In this document: positions 58,001 to 64,000 of the stretch, one piece after another
Numbering within the stretch: position 1 is the stretch's first letter
Layout of the letters: each line of letters starts with the position of its first letter
Assembly (NCBI RefSeq): GCF_002252625.1
Contig: NZ_NQKW01000008.1
Span: forward strand, 1-64,000
Direction: 5' to 3'
DNA from: Synechococcus sp. 1G10
GTDB lineage: Bacteria > Cyanobacteriota > Cyanobacteriia > PCC-6307 > Cyanobiaceae
Length of the DNA: 64,000 nt
Made by a program: the position numbers and the translations under genes
The notes under the pieces: generated by a model
Told to the model about the DNA's origin: nothing
The model's input: the letters and a program-made list of their open reading frames with translations, nothing else
The model's database searches: none

Positions 58001-58387
58001 TTGCTGGAGCTCTGAGCGCAGGTCGCGGATGGCTTCCGCCTGCTGCACGGCGTTGATGCTGCGGCAGAGACGAACGGCGGTGTCGAGGTAGCGGTCGGTG
58101 TCGTCTGAGGTGATCGGTTCGGAATGGGCCCACTTGTTGCGGGCCACCTTGAGCTCACTCACATAGGCCCGATCCTCCTGGCTCAGCAGCTGCTTGAAGA
58201 CCCCACTCCAATGCTCCATGAACAGACCGAGGAGCACGGAAACGTCCTTGAGGTTGGCGCCGGGATCAAGGCGTTCCTGCCAGCTGGGACCGAGCTTGTC
58301 GTAAAGCTCGCGGCTGATGTAGGGGAGCAGCCCATCGCGGAGTTCATTCAGCGCCTTGCCGACGCGCTCACTGTTGGAGAGGGCCAT
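55076..58387 (-). CDS. DUF499 ATPase with N-terminal HEPN-like domain
   Basis: A 1103-residue protein of the COG1483 AAA+ group. Residues 30-110 look like the HEPN-Swt1 domain found at the start of many DUF499 proteins, with RNKWAH (R83, H88) matching the RxxxxH RNase motif. Walker A is LQTNFGGGKTHSMLALYHL (235-242), and Walker B is PCLVLIDEWVAYARNLF (about 344-360). The C-terminal third has a low-complexity Ala/Pro region and a small end domain. It starts 15 bp after the DUF1156 gene. In the family it accompanies a DUF1156 methylase and an SF2/SNF2 helicase in predicted antiphage systems. Confidence 0.9.
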   Translation of the reverse strand: MALSNSERVGKALNELRDGLLPYISRELYDKLGPSWQERLDPGANLKDVSVLLGLFMEHWSGVFKQLLSQEDRAYVSELKVARNKWAHSEPITSDDTDRYLDTAVRLCRSINAVQQAEAIRDLRSELQQVVFTERARNKIRYKTTTENQVKAGLLPWREVITPHPDVITGRYQQAEFAADLDQVRQGKGSSEYTDPAEFFRRTYITGGLKDLLRIALRRLNGQDADPVIELQTNFGGGKTHSMLALYHLCSGTPLNLLSGLEEVCAEVGIKSVPKANTAVLVGTAFSAAEPTTKADGTVVNTLWGELAYQLGGPEGYAILANSDRERVSPGARDLAELFRQSAPCLVLIDEWVAYARNLFGKADLPAGTYDSQISFAQALTEAAKQVPNALLLISVPQSTNEIGGSNGEKALEGLRNVLQRIATEWRPASPNEGFEIVRRRLFEPIPTDQAGAHRDAVVRSFKEMYALNKNEFPAETREADYGDKLTASYPIHPELFQRLYDDWSTLPNFQRTRGVLRLLAKTIEDLWEGGSKDVMIMPSSMPLDDIKVKNELLRYLPNEWEPIISQDVDGEGSIPVRIDAANSNLGRLSACKRVARSIYMGTAPGSGAAKPGIGDQRIKLACAMPGEAPAVFGDALRRLGDQARFLNQDGDRYWLDTKPNLNRTADEHKQSFLNDRASLLVELNQKLDREGKTRGAFAGLHLAPPNSAAVPDEPATRLVVVPSQYPHKKGGDSAALTWAREVLASRGSSPRQYPNTLVFLAADERALEDLVDAYASQKAWQRITDNREELDLTLSQVNLAAKRIKDATDAIDVRIPETWCHLLLPHQAQPGNQGPSWDEFRLTGGEPRLADRVSKKCTEEEAIYVEIGASRLRRNLDNYLWPNRDSVSVQELVDWCHKYLYLPRVSSDAVLLNGLTNAQAALQGDATFHLADGFDEASGRYLGLKPQGQFQSAATMRMMIVKDEVAKKQLAEDAAAAPPPASTGSATGTGEPPAPGASSYAPEKPGPGLSFGPGRDITEATPATPQQRTTFTGSLKLDPVRAGLQMGQFLEEVMSHLQALPGAEVKLSVEVHVKAPNGIDDQTSRIVLENATALKIDNPQIY

Positions 58388-58402
58388 GGAACGGGGTGGG
58401 GG

Positions 58403-61306
58403 TTAGAGCAGGGAGGGCTGAACAGGACTGGCCGCGACGGCCGCCAGCTTTTCGAGTTCGGGCCAGGCGATCACGAGGCCGTTGTAGGCACGAGCTTCCT
58501 CTGCCTGCTTGGTCTTCTCGCAGTGGTTATAGAGGCGATAAGCCAGGGAACGGCAACTGGAGGCGAGATCTCCATGACCACGAACAGCATCCAATTGGTT
58601 GATGAGAGCAGATGCTGCTGCTTCTCCCTCATCCAAACGCTTGATAAGGTATTGAGTTGCCTCCCAAATACACAATCTGGCATCACCTGAGGGATCCCAT
58701 GAAGCAGGAAGCTGACTTCGACGCAGTAGCTGAACCTTTCCCGCCGACGCATTTAATATTCCAGACTTTGAAACTCCTTCTACTGATACGTTAAGAGCGA
58801 GGGCTAAACCCTCGGCGTCCCCATAGGGCCTCTCGTCATATCCAAAACTCTCAAAAAATGTGAGAGCAAACTTCGTATCGCTATCAAGCAGACCATCCTC
58901 TTTTGTTAGGCATTCATCCAGTACGCTCTGGATCTCCTGCAAAGCCTCGCGAGTGCTCATTAGACTATCATCAGCATTCAAAACGCTTCTGCACTGACTA
59001 TAAATAGACATGCCGGGGCCTATTACCGCCTGGCGAACATCTACTGGGGCTATATTGGCCGACTCCAGCCTTTTTATAGCCTCGGGCAGGGCTGACCTCA
59101 GCTCTCGCCTGAATTCAGATCGAGAAAGGGACAGGGCATCGTTGCTTCTTCTCTCGCATACGAGCACGATGCTTGAAGCAAGGGCATTTACATTCTGGCC
59201 AATAGATCTTGATTTGCGCTCAGTGTGTAGCGGCCAAGTGCCGAGTATCTTCAATCCACTTTTCACAAGGGCATCAAGAAAGATCTGCCATCCAGTAATT
59301 GCTGCTCCCTCGCCTTTTTTAACCTCCGACTGCTTGAAAGCATAATAAATAGTGATAGGCGCCCATGGATGTGAAATCTCTGCCGCACCTGATAAAGCCT
59401 TGGCCATTCCATCAAGAAAAAACTTTTCAGCCTCCATTTTGCCAATCTGTCTATAGGGATTAGCGACCAGCTCTTCGTGCTTTGGCGTGGTAATAGTTGC
59501 CAAGAGATCGGGATATGAGTCCCTTAGTATGTACCTAATCCACACATAAAAGAATTCCGATAGGTCAGAGTAGCCTATATTGTCATAGTACGGAGGATCT
59601 GTTGAAATGATAAATTGATTAGAAGAAGATTCCGTGGCCAACGCCTGAGCCGATTGCTGAAATGCTTCACCAGGCTCTACGTTAACAGGAAGTCCAGAAA
59701 GTGAACTAGCGACAATCTCAACAGACTTTGCAAAAGATCCTCCTATCTCAGAGAAGATGTTCAGCTCAACAAAGTCCCATACCATGGGTATAGTTTGCAT
59801 TGTAAATAGATGACTTGGCCTATCCTCCCTTGTGTACCATGTAACAAGTGAACAGTTATAATCAGCGCATTTTGATAATGCGAAGGCCAGGTAAGTCGTT
59901 ATCAGCCCTGCGTACTCACTCGAAATCTCATCAGCGTCACATCTGAGCTTAAGCTTCTTTTTGGCGTCTCTTTTTATCGTATCTTTAATTTTAATGATTT
60001 TATCAGCTATGCTTTTTAGCCCCTTGAGCTGCCTATCAGTATAGAGAGAGCCAAATGTATTCAAGCCGTAAAGCGGAGTAAACATTGACCGTTTGTCGTT
60101 CGGAATGGCCGTTTCTATGTCCCAGGCTCTGCCCACTGAGAATGCAATTTCTTGGCATTGCCGAGACGGCTTTAGATAACATCTATTTCGCCCATTTTGA
60201 ACAACAATCGCTAAAAGCTGCAAGCCAATCAGTCCCTTCATTCCTTGATCTTTGACATACTTATCGGTGACAATATCTCCCGAAAGTGGGCATCTAAAGT
60301 TGCCGCCTCTCTTTAACTTCAGTCCGGTCTTGCATCCCTGGGTGTCAACCGGCCTCCCCAAAACGATATCATAATTCAAGTCGCCATTGGCAATAACTAT
60401 ATCAATCCATGCCTCTTTATCTTTCTTGGAAGAAAGTGTGAATGTCGACAATAGCGGTATCTGTTTATGTGAGTAACCAGGATTTGGCGAAGGCACTGTT
60501 CTGGCCCACAAAAAAGCGAAAGGACGCACTACCTGCCCAGGGACAAACTGATAATGTGCCCAGCTTTCGTTCCCAGTTGGAAGCATTGATTCTTCAATTA
60601 TCAACTCTGGATACAGAGCATCTCTGGTCTCCTTAAGCTCCTCCATTACTCTATCCCGATAATAAAGGATATCCTTTTGAAGCGCTGAAAGATCACCCTT
60701 TTGAGTCAAGGAGTCGCTGAACTGATTGTATTCACCTACTGGAGAAATGCTAGCCAGCCGGTGCGGAAGATCGATCAGAGCCTTTGAAATTAGGACAGGT
60801 ATCGGATTCAGGTCTCTTGCTTGTACTTTAAATCCAAGTCTTTGAGCTTCTACTGGTATTGTGCCTCCTCCTGAGAAAGGATCTAGAAATGTCGGCAGGC
60901 TCGCTGCATCGAGGCCCAAGCCAGGGTTATCTTGACAGAAGCGGGCAAATGAGCCGCGAATTTCCTTTGACGCCTCCGTATAAAGATTATCGTCATGGAT
61001 GTTTTCCCAAACGACTAATCTTTGGATGATTTCAAAGAGCCTATTGCGTTCTGCATCTTGCAGTTGTTCCGTTGCAAAATCTTCGACTCGATTTGAAGGG
61101 TCGTCTACAAGTTGAGCAAAAAGAACGGCCCTTGAAGCGGCGAAAGGGCGTTGGGCCCACCACTTGTGAACTGATGATGGATTGCCCTTGTAGATATAGC
61201 TTTCACGCACAGATTCGCAATTAATCGCCTCCAGAGGGATGGCCACCTCGATCAGCTTCTTGCGGCGTTTGACGGGGTGGTCGCAGGTCATGGTCTTTGC
61301 TGTCAT
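58403..61306 (-). CDS. DUF1156 adenine-specific DNA methyltransferase (COG1743)
   Basis: ATG 61306 was chosen because it overlaps the previous stop as ATGA; the product is 967 residues. DUF1156 spans residues 10-70 (KKLIEVAIPLEAINCESVRE, HKWWAQRPFAASRAVLFAQL). Methyltransferase motif I is FLDPFSGGGTIPVEAQRLGF (140-159) and motif IV is STDPPYYDNIGYSDLSEFF (near 570). Where relatives have a CPxxxC zinc ribbon, this one reads ARTVPSPNPGYSH, so the cysteines are lost. GC is high at both ends and distinctly lower in the middle. It likely marks host DNA for self-recognition. Confidence 0.92.
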   Translation of the reverse strand: MTAKTMTCDHPVKRRKKLIEVAIPLEAINCESVRESYIYKGNPSSVHKWWAQRPFAASRAVLFAQLVDDPSNRVEDFATEQLQDAERNRLFEIIQRLVVWENIHDDNLYTEASKEIRGSFARFCQDNPGLGLDAASLPTFLDPFSGGGTIPVEAQRLGFKVQARDLNPIPVLISKALIDLPHRLASISPVGEYNQFSDSLTQKGDLSALQKDILYYRDRVMEELKETRDALYPELIIEESMLPTGNESWAHYQFVPGQVVRPFAFLWARTVPSPNPGYSHKQIPLLSTFTLSSKKDKEAWIDIVIANGDLNYDIVLGRPVDTQGCKTGLKLKRGGNFRCPLSGDIVTDKYVKDQGMKGLIGLQLLAIVVQNGRNRCYLKPSRQCQEIAFSVGRAWDIETAIPNDKRSMFTPLYGLNTFGSLYTDRQLKGLKSIADKIIKIKDTIKRDAKKKLKLRCDADEISSEYAGLITTYLAFALSKCADYNCSLVTWYTREDRPSHLFTMQTIPMVWDFVELNIFSEIGGSFAKSVEIVASSLSGLPVNVEPGEAFQQSAQALATESSSNQFIISTDPPYYDNIGYSDLSEFFYVWIRYILRDSYPDLLATITTPKHEELVANPYRQIGKMEAEKFFLDGMAKALSGAAEISHPWAPITIYYAFKQSEVKKGEGAAITGWQIFLDALVKSGLKILGTWPLHTERKSRSIGQNVNALASSIVLVCERRSNDALSLSRSEFRRELRSALPEAIKRLESANIAPVDVRQAVIGPGMSIYSQCRSVLNADDSLMSTREALQEIQSVLDECLTKEDGLLDSDTKFALTFFESFGYDERPYGDAEGLALALNVSVEGVSKSGILNASAGKVQLLRRSQLPASWDPSGDARLCIWEATQYLIKRLDEGEAAASALINQLDAVRGHGDLASSCRSLAYRLYNHCEKTKQAEEARAYNGLVIAWPELEKLAAVAASPVQPSLL

Positions 61307-62226
61307 CGAAGGCACTCGTGCAGTTTCAAGACCACAGCACCCGAGTCCCCTGGAACAAGCACGGCGACTCTTCCAGCTGGCAGTTCAGCCTTCTGTAGCC
61401 GTGCACTGGTGCAGAGGGTGCCGCCTAGATCGTCGGTGTCGTACTCTTCCCCGCCATGAAGATCAAAGGCATCGATCGCCTTCTTCTTACTTCTTCCTGT
61501 CTCTATCCAGCCCTCATCCGGCCAAACCCTCAGCGTTTCATGCAAGGGTCCATAGTCGAGATCAAGCACCTCCAAGATTGATAAGTTGGCGGCATCGAGA
61601 AGCCATAAGTGGCCTCGATCTTGGCTTCGCATGCAGGTTGTTGCCACAATCACTTCACCATTGCCTGGATTGGCGTCGGGATGATAGACGCGATCCTCAT
61701 TGCCATCCAGCCACTGCACGGCAGAAGTGGCAACGCCGAGCAGCGTTCTTTGTTTCACCAACGATCCATTGAACGGGTTCCGTAGTTCGACCTGTGCTTG
61801 AACGTCTGATGGGCCAAGTGGGTACTGTCCCAACCCACAGGCGATCAAGGATCCGTCATGGCTGACAGAGACAGACTGCACGGCTGACTCTGTTTCAACA
61901 ATCTTCTCTTGGCCGTTATCCAGGTCCCAGTGAACAAAGAAGGCGCCGCCACCTGCGGCGGCGACCCGGCGCGAATGCTCCGTTGATCGCGAGACAGATA
62001 GTGAATAGGGGTAGGGTGAAACATCGTGCCTGCTGGCCCAGTCGGGTCTCTTCCAGGGTTGAGCTATGCAAGTTTGCTGCTCAACATCGAGCAGATAGCA
62101 GCCTGGCTCATCGTTCGCCAGTAGCAATCTGTTTTCATCAACAGCAAGTAATCGAGCATTCATGCAGCGCTTGATCGGCAATTCCCACTCCAGGAGCAGG
62201 TTGCCCAGGGCTCGTTGTTCCGTCAT
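61303..62226 (-). CDS. Beta-propeller (WD40-like) protein embedded in the defence operon
   Basis: ATG 62226 overlaps the DUF1156 remnant stop (ATGA), giving 307 residues. Repeated propeller-type strands occur: ARLLAVDENRLLLANDEPGC, SVSVSHDGSLIACGLGQYPL, ATSAVQWLDGNEDRVYHPDA, DRGHLWLLDAANLSILEVLD. They are degenerate WD40-like units, without the clear WD ends of the 44165 protein. Its stop overlaps the DUF1156 start (ATGA). The conserved word GTGCCTTC(G)ATGAC occurs at both junctions. No usual member of DUF1156/DUF499 systems matches it; it may be an added specificity or regulatory protein. Confidence 0.7.
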   Translation of the reverse strand: MTEQRALGNLLLEWELPIKRCMNARLLAVDENRLLLANDEPGCYLLDVEQQTCIAQPWKRPDWASRHDVSPYPYSLSVSRSTEHSRRVAAAGGGAFFVHWDLDNGQEKIVETESAVQSVSVSHDGSLIACGLGQYPLGPSDVQAQVELRNPFNGSLVKQRTLLGVATSAVQWLDGNEDRVYHPDANPGNGEVIVATTCMRSQDRGHLWLLDAANLSILEVLDLDYGPLHETLRVWPDEGWIETGRSKKKAIDAFDLHGGEEYDTDDLGGTLCTSARLQKAELPAGRVAVLVPGDSGAVVLKLHECLR

Positions 62227-62420
62227 GAAGGCACCCGGTCCACTGGTCCCAGCCAGTTCTGACCGCCCCAAGTCATGGGGCTCGCGGTCGTGCAAGGCAG
62301 CCAAGGCTTAATCCCAGGCAAGCCCTCCAGAGGTGCGCTCAGGGCAGCAGGGTTCACCTCCAGCGGGATGGCGACTTCGACAAGCTTCTTGCGGTGATGC
62401 ATGGGGTGGTCGCTGGTCAT
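62223..62420 (-). pseudogene. DUF1156 5'-end remnant
   Basis: ATG 62420 overlaps the FitB stop (ATGA). The 65-residue frame starts MTSDHPMHHRKKLVEVAIPL, equal in pattern to the DUF1156 start at 61306 (MTCDHPVKRRKKLIEVAIPL). After about residue 20 it departs into unrelated sequence and ends ATGA at the propeller gene. It is the stub of an older methyltransferase gene or of a duplication. Confidence 0.75.
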
Positions 62421-62839
62421 CGGGCGTTCCAAGGGTTGATCAGCTCCAGGCCGACATCGGCGAAGTCGGCGTCATCGCGCGTGGCCAGCTGGGCGCCCTG
62501 GGCCAGCGTGGTGGCGGCCACGACGGCATCGGCGGTGGCCATGGGCCGGCCCAGGCGCTCACGGCGGCTCAGCAGCTCGCCGTACCAGTGAGCCGCTTCG
62601 CTGCTGAAGCCCCACACCCGCCCGGCAAACAGCTCGGTGATCAGACCCTCCCAGCTCTGCCGCAGGGCCTGCTTGCGGCGTCCATCGCCCAGGCGGGCGA
62701 TGCCATGCAGGATCTCGGCCTCGTTCATGGTCGTGATCGCCACCGCGTCTGGATCCAGGCCGTCGGCCCAGGCCAGCACCCGGGGCTCCGGTTGCGGCCG
62801 CATCAGTTCCGAGATCACGTTGGTGTCGAGCACGATCAC
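62417..62839 (-). CDS. FitB-type PIN toxin
   Basis: A 140-residue PIN protein. Metal-site residues: LDTNVISELMRPQPEPRV, NEAEILHGIARLGDGRRKQ, PMATADAVVAATTLAQGAQL and ATRDDADFADVGLELINPW. It starts with an ATGA overlap with the antitoxin gene and ends with an ATGA overlap with the DUF1156 remnant. FitAB pairs act as growth-slowing modules. It sits between the helicase and the methyltransferase of the defence operon, which may link toxin release with loss of the operon. Confidence 0.9.
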   Translation of the reverse strand: MIVLDTNVISELMRPQPEPRVLAWADGLDPDAVAITTMNEAEILHGIARLGDGRRKQALRQSWEGLITELFAGRVWGFSSEAAHWYGELLSRRERLGRPMATADAVVAATTLAQGAQLATRDDADFADVGLELINPWNAR

Positions 62840-63108
62840 GTCGCTGCCTCCCCTCCACCGAAGCCAGCGGGTTGGGGCAGGGAGGTGCGCTCGGGAACTG
62901 CCAGCTCCACACCCCCTAGGTGAGCGAAATGGTCGTGGATGCGGCTGCCGAGGCCTCTAGTGGATGCGGTGCTGGTGCTGCCGCCGGAGACGGCATCACG
63001 GAGGATCGTGCGCACCTCCTCCTCCATGGAGCGGCCATGGCGGGCCGCCTGGAGCCGCAGCTGTGCCTTGGTGGCGTCGTCGAGATTGCGGATGGTGAGG
63101 GTGGCCAC
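62836..63108 (-). CDS. FitA-type antitoxin (ribbon-helix-helix)
   Basis: GTG 63108 has a GGAGG site 6 bases upstream; the longer frame to 63177 is unsupported. The 90-residue product has the RHH start ATLTIRNLDDATKAQLRLQA, then ARHGRSMEEEVRTILRDAVS, as in FitA antitoxins. The C-terminal tail after residue 45 would bind the PIN toxin. Its gene lies 65 bp after the helicase stop. Confidence 0.9.
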   Translation of the reverse strand: MATLTIRNLDDATKAQLRLQAARHGRSMEEEVRTILRDAVSGGSTSTASTRGLGSRIHDHFAHLGGVELAVPERTSLPQPAGFGGGEAAT

Positions 63109-63173
63109 GGCGGTTCCTCCGCTAGCAGTGCAAGCAGTGCTTGCAAGCCTAGGGGTGGGGGTGCGGTCCATGC

Positions 63174-64000
63174 TCAATGGGGCCCCACGGCAACGGAGAG
63201 CAGTTGAGCCAGGGAGAAGTTCTGGCCCGTGGAACCAAAGCCGGGGCGGCCCCAGTCGACCCCGCTCACGTACCGCGGTGGTGAGGCGCGATCACCGGAG
63301 ATGGTGCTGATCGCCAGCCGGAAGCTCTCCGGCCTGTTGTTGCCGCACTTGAGCTCTGTGGTGGTGACGGTCACCGAGTCGGCCCCCTCCACCCGGCCCT
63401 TCACCTCGATGAACACCAAGCTGCCGTCGGGGCCCGCCGACTCGATGTCGTAGCCGATGCCGCGCTGCTCACTCCTGTCGATCGGGATGCGGCCGAGAGC
63501 CCGCTCAGCGGCAAACACCGCTGCCATCGCCAGCAGATCCACCCGCTTCTTGGCTTCTGCATCGACGCTGGCATTGGGGGTTTCTCCCCGGATCTGACGC
63601 AGCAGGCCCGCCGGCACGATCAAGGCTCCACCCTTGATCAACGGCACTCGGGCGCTGATCTGGGCTTCCGCATCCAGGGCCGCCATGCGTTTGCCCAGCC
63701 GGTTCACCAGCAGCTCCGCCCGCTCCTTGGCGACCTGGGCCGGCAGACGGGTTTTCTTGCCAGCGGAATCTTTGTGCTTGAGCTCCTCGTACTGGCGGAT
63801 CCAGTGATTGATCTGCCGCTGCAGCCGGGCCTGGATCTCCTGCCTTGCCTTCTCGATGCGCTCCAGCCGCTCACGCCTGATCTCCTCAAGGTGCTCCGGC
63901 ACCAGCGTCTGCATCGCCTGGGCCAGCACCAGCTGGTCCCAGTCCTGGTTCAGCCAGTCATCGGCCAGCAGAGGTTGGATCAGCTCCTGCTCACCCTCCC
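63174..64000 (-). CDS. SNF2/SF2 helicase with C-terminal DUF3883 domain, partial (5' end outside window)
   Basis: The frame is open at base 64000 and extends past the GTG at 63929, reading upstream QELIQPLLADDWLNQDWDQL before LAQAMQTLVPEHLEEI. The visible 275 residues include a long charged coiled coil, then a DUF3883 domain: IGYDIESAGPDGSLVFIEVK, which has the D...E-V-K pattern of nuclease-like folds. In the DUF1156/DUF499 set, such a protein is the usual helicase partner. It is the first gene of the leftward operon in view. Confidence 0.85.
   Translation of the reverse strand, partial: EGEQELIQPLLADDWLNQDWDQLVLAQAMQTLVPEHLEEIRRERLERIEKARQEIQARLQRQINHWIRQYEELKHKDSAGKKTRLPAQVAKERAELLVNRLGKRMAALDAEAQISARVPLIKGGALIVPAGLLRQIRGETPNASVDAEAKKRVDLLAMAAVFAAERALGRIPIDRSEQRGIGYDIESAGPDGSLVFIEVKGRVEGADSVTVTTTELKCGNNRPESFRLAISTISGDRASPPRYVSGVDWGRPGFGSTGQNFSLAQLLSVAVGPH

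Overview
The window looks like a GC-rich picocyanobacterial chromosome of the Cyanobium/Synechococcus kind. The best evidence is a cyanobacterial-type AbrB regulator (4457-4828), with a decayed second copy at 44055-44160. Other clues are the high GC and the small dense genes. Much of the sequence is accessory DNA: I count at least seven toxin-antitoxin loci or relics, four transposase or MITE-like scars, a degenerate phage-like island, a recombinase/primase element and a defence operon that runs off the right edge. No tRNA, rRNA or CRISPR array was seen.

Region 1 (1-20 kb) is mixed chromosomal DNA: a transposase end, a LysR regulator facing a CDGSH protein and a DODA-type dioxygenase, a secreted nuclease, cyAbrB, a TetR regulator with an EmrAB-like efflux pair that probably share an operator, a methyltransferase, an iron-permease-like protein of lower GC, a divergent FAD-oxidoreductase/glycosidase-like pair, a ferritin-like protein and a GT1 glycosyltransferase. 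It contains several pseudogenes (HD-domain protein, phytochelatin synthase, IS3 orfA) and two nearly identical DUF4236 genes.

Region 2 (19.4-36.9 kb) resembles a stripped prophage. A leftward block holds truncated ArdC antirestriction, small unknown proteins, a sigma-70-like factor, a holin-like protein and an L,D-transpeptidase. A rightward block holds a major capsid protein followed by about ten structural or collagen-like fibre genes. Terminase, portal and tape-measure genes are absent. Two VapBC-type loci and a Fic protein sit inside. Five leftward genes are each preceded by a long hairpin with a constant GGCAAGGG/CCCTTGCC core and variable but self-complementary outer stem. Two rightward genes share a 24-bp upstream motif. 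Both are good candidates for element-specific regulation.

Region 3 (36.9-46.2 kb) carries a P-loop kinase-like gene whose WYL domain is split over two frames, a probable ADP-ribosyltransferase-fold toxin with a small partner, a DUF6880 protein, an intact DUF433/DUF5615 toxin-antitoxin pair, and a second DUF433/DUF5615-like module interrupted by a WD40 gene plus a cyAbrB relic. Region 4 (45.5-53.2 kb) is a mobile element with a large serine recombinase next to a 5'-truncated rad52-like gene, a 997-aa primase-helicase, an HTH protein, an unknown protein and a second ArdC fragment.

Region 5 (53.6-64 kb) is a leftward defence cluster: a DUF3883 helicase end, a FitAB toxin-antitoxin pair, a DUF1156 start remnant, a beta-propeller protein, a full DUF1156 methyltransferase, a DUF499 ATPase with an N-terminal HEPN-like RNxxxH motif, then an unknown protein and a membrane protein that look like a two-gene effector module. 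FitA to DUF1156 are joined by four successive ATGA overlaps.
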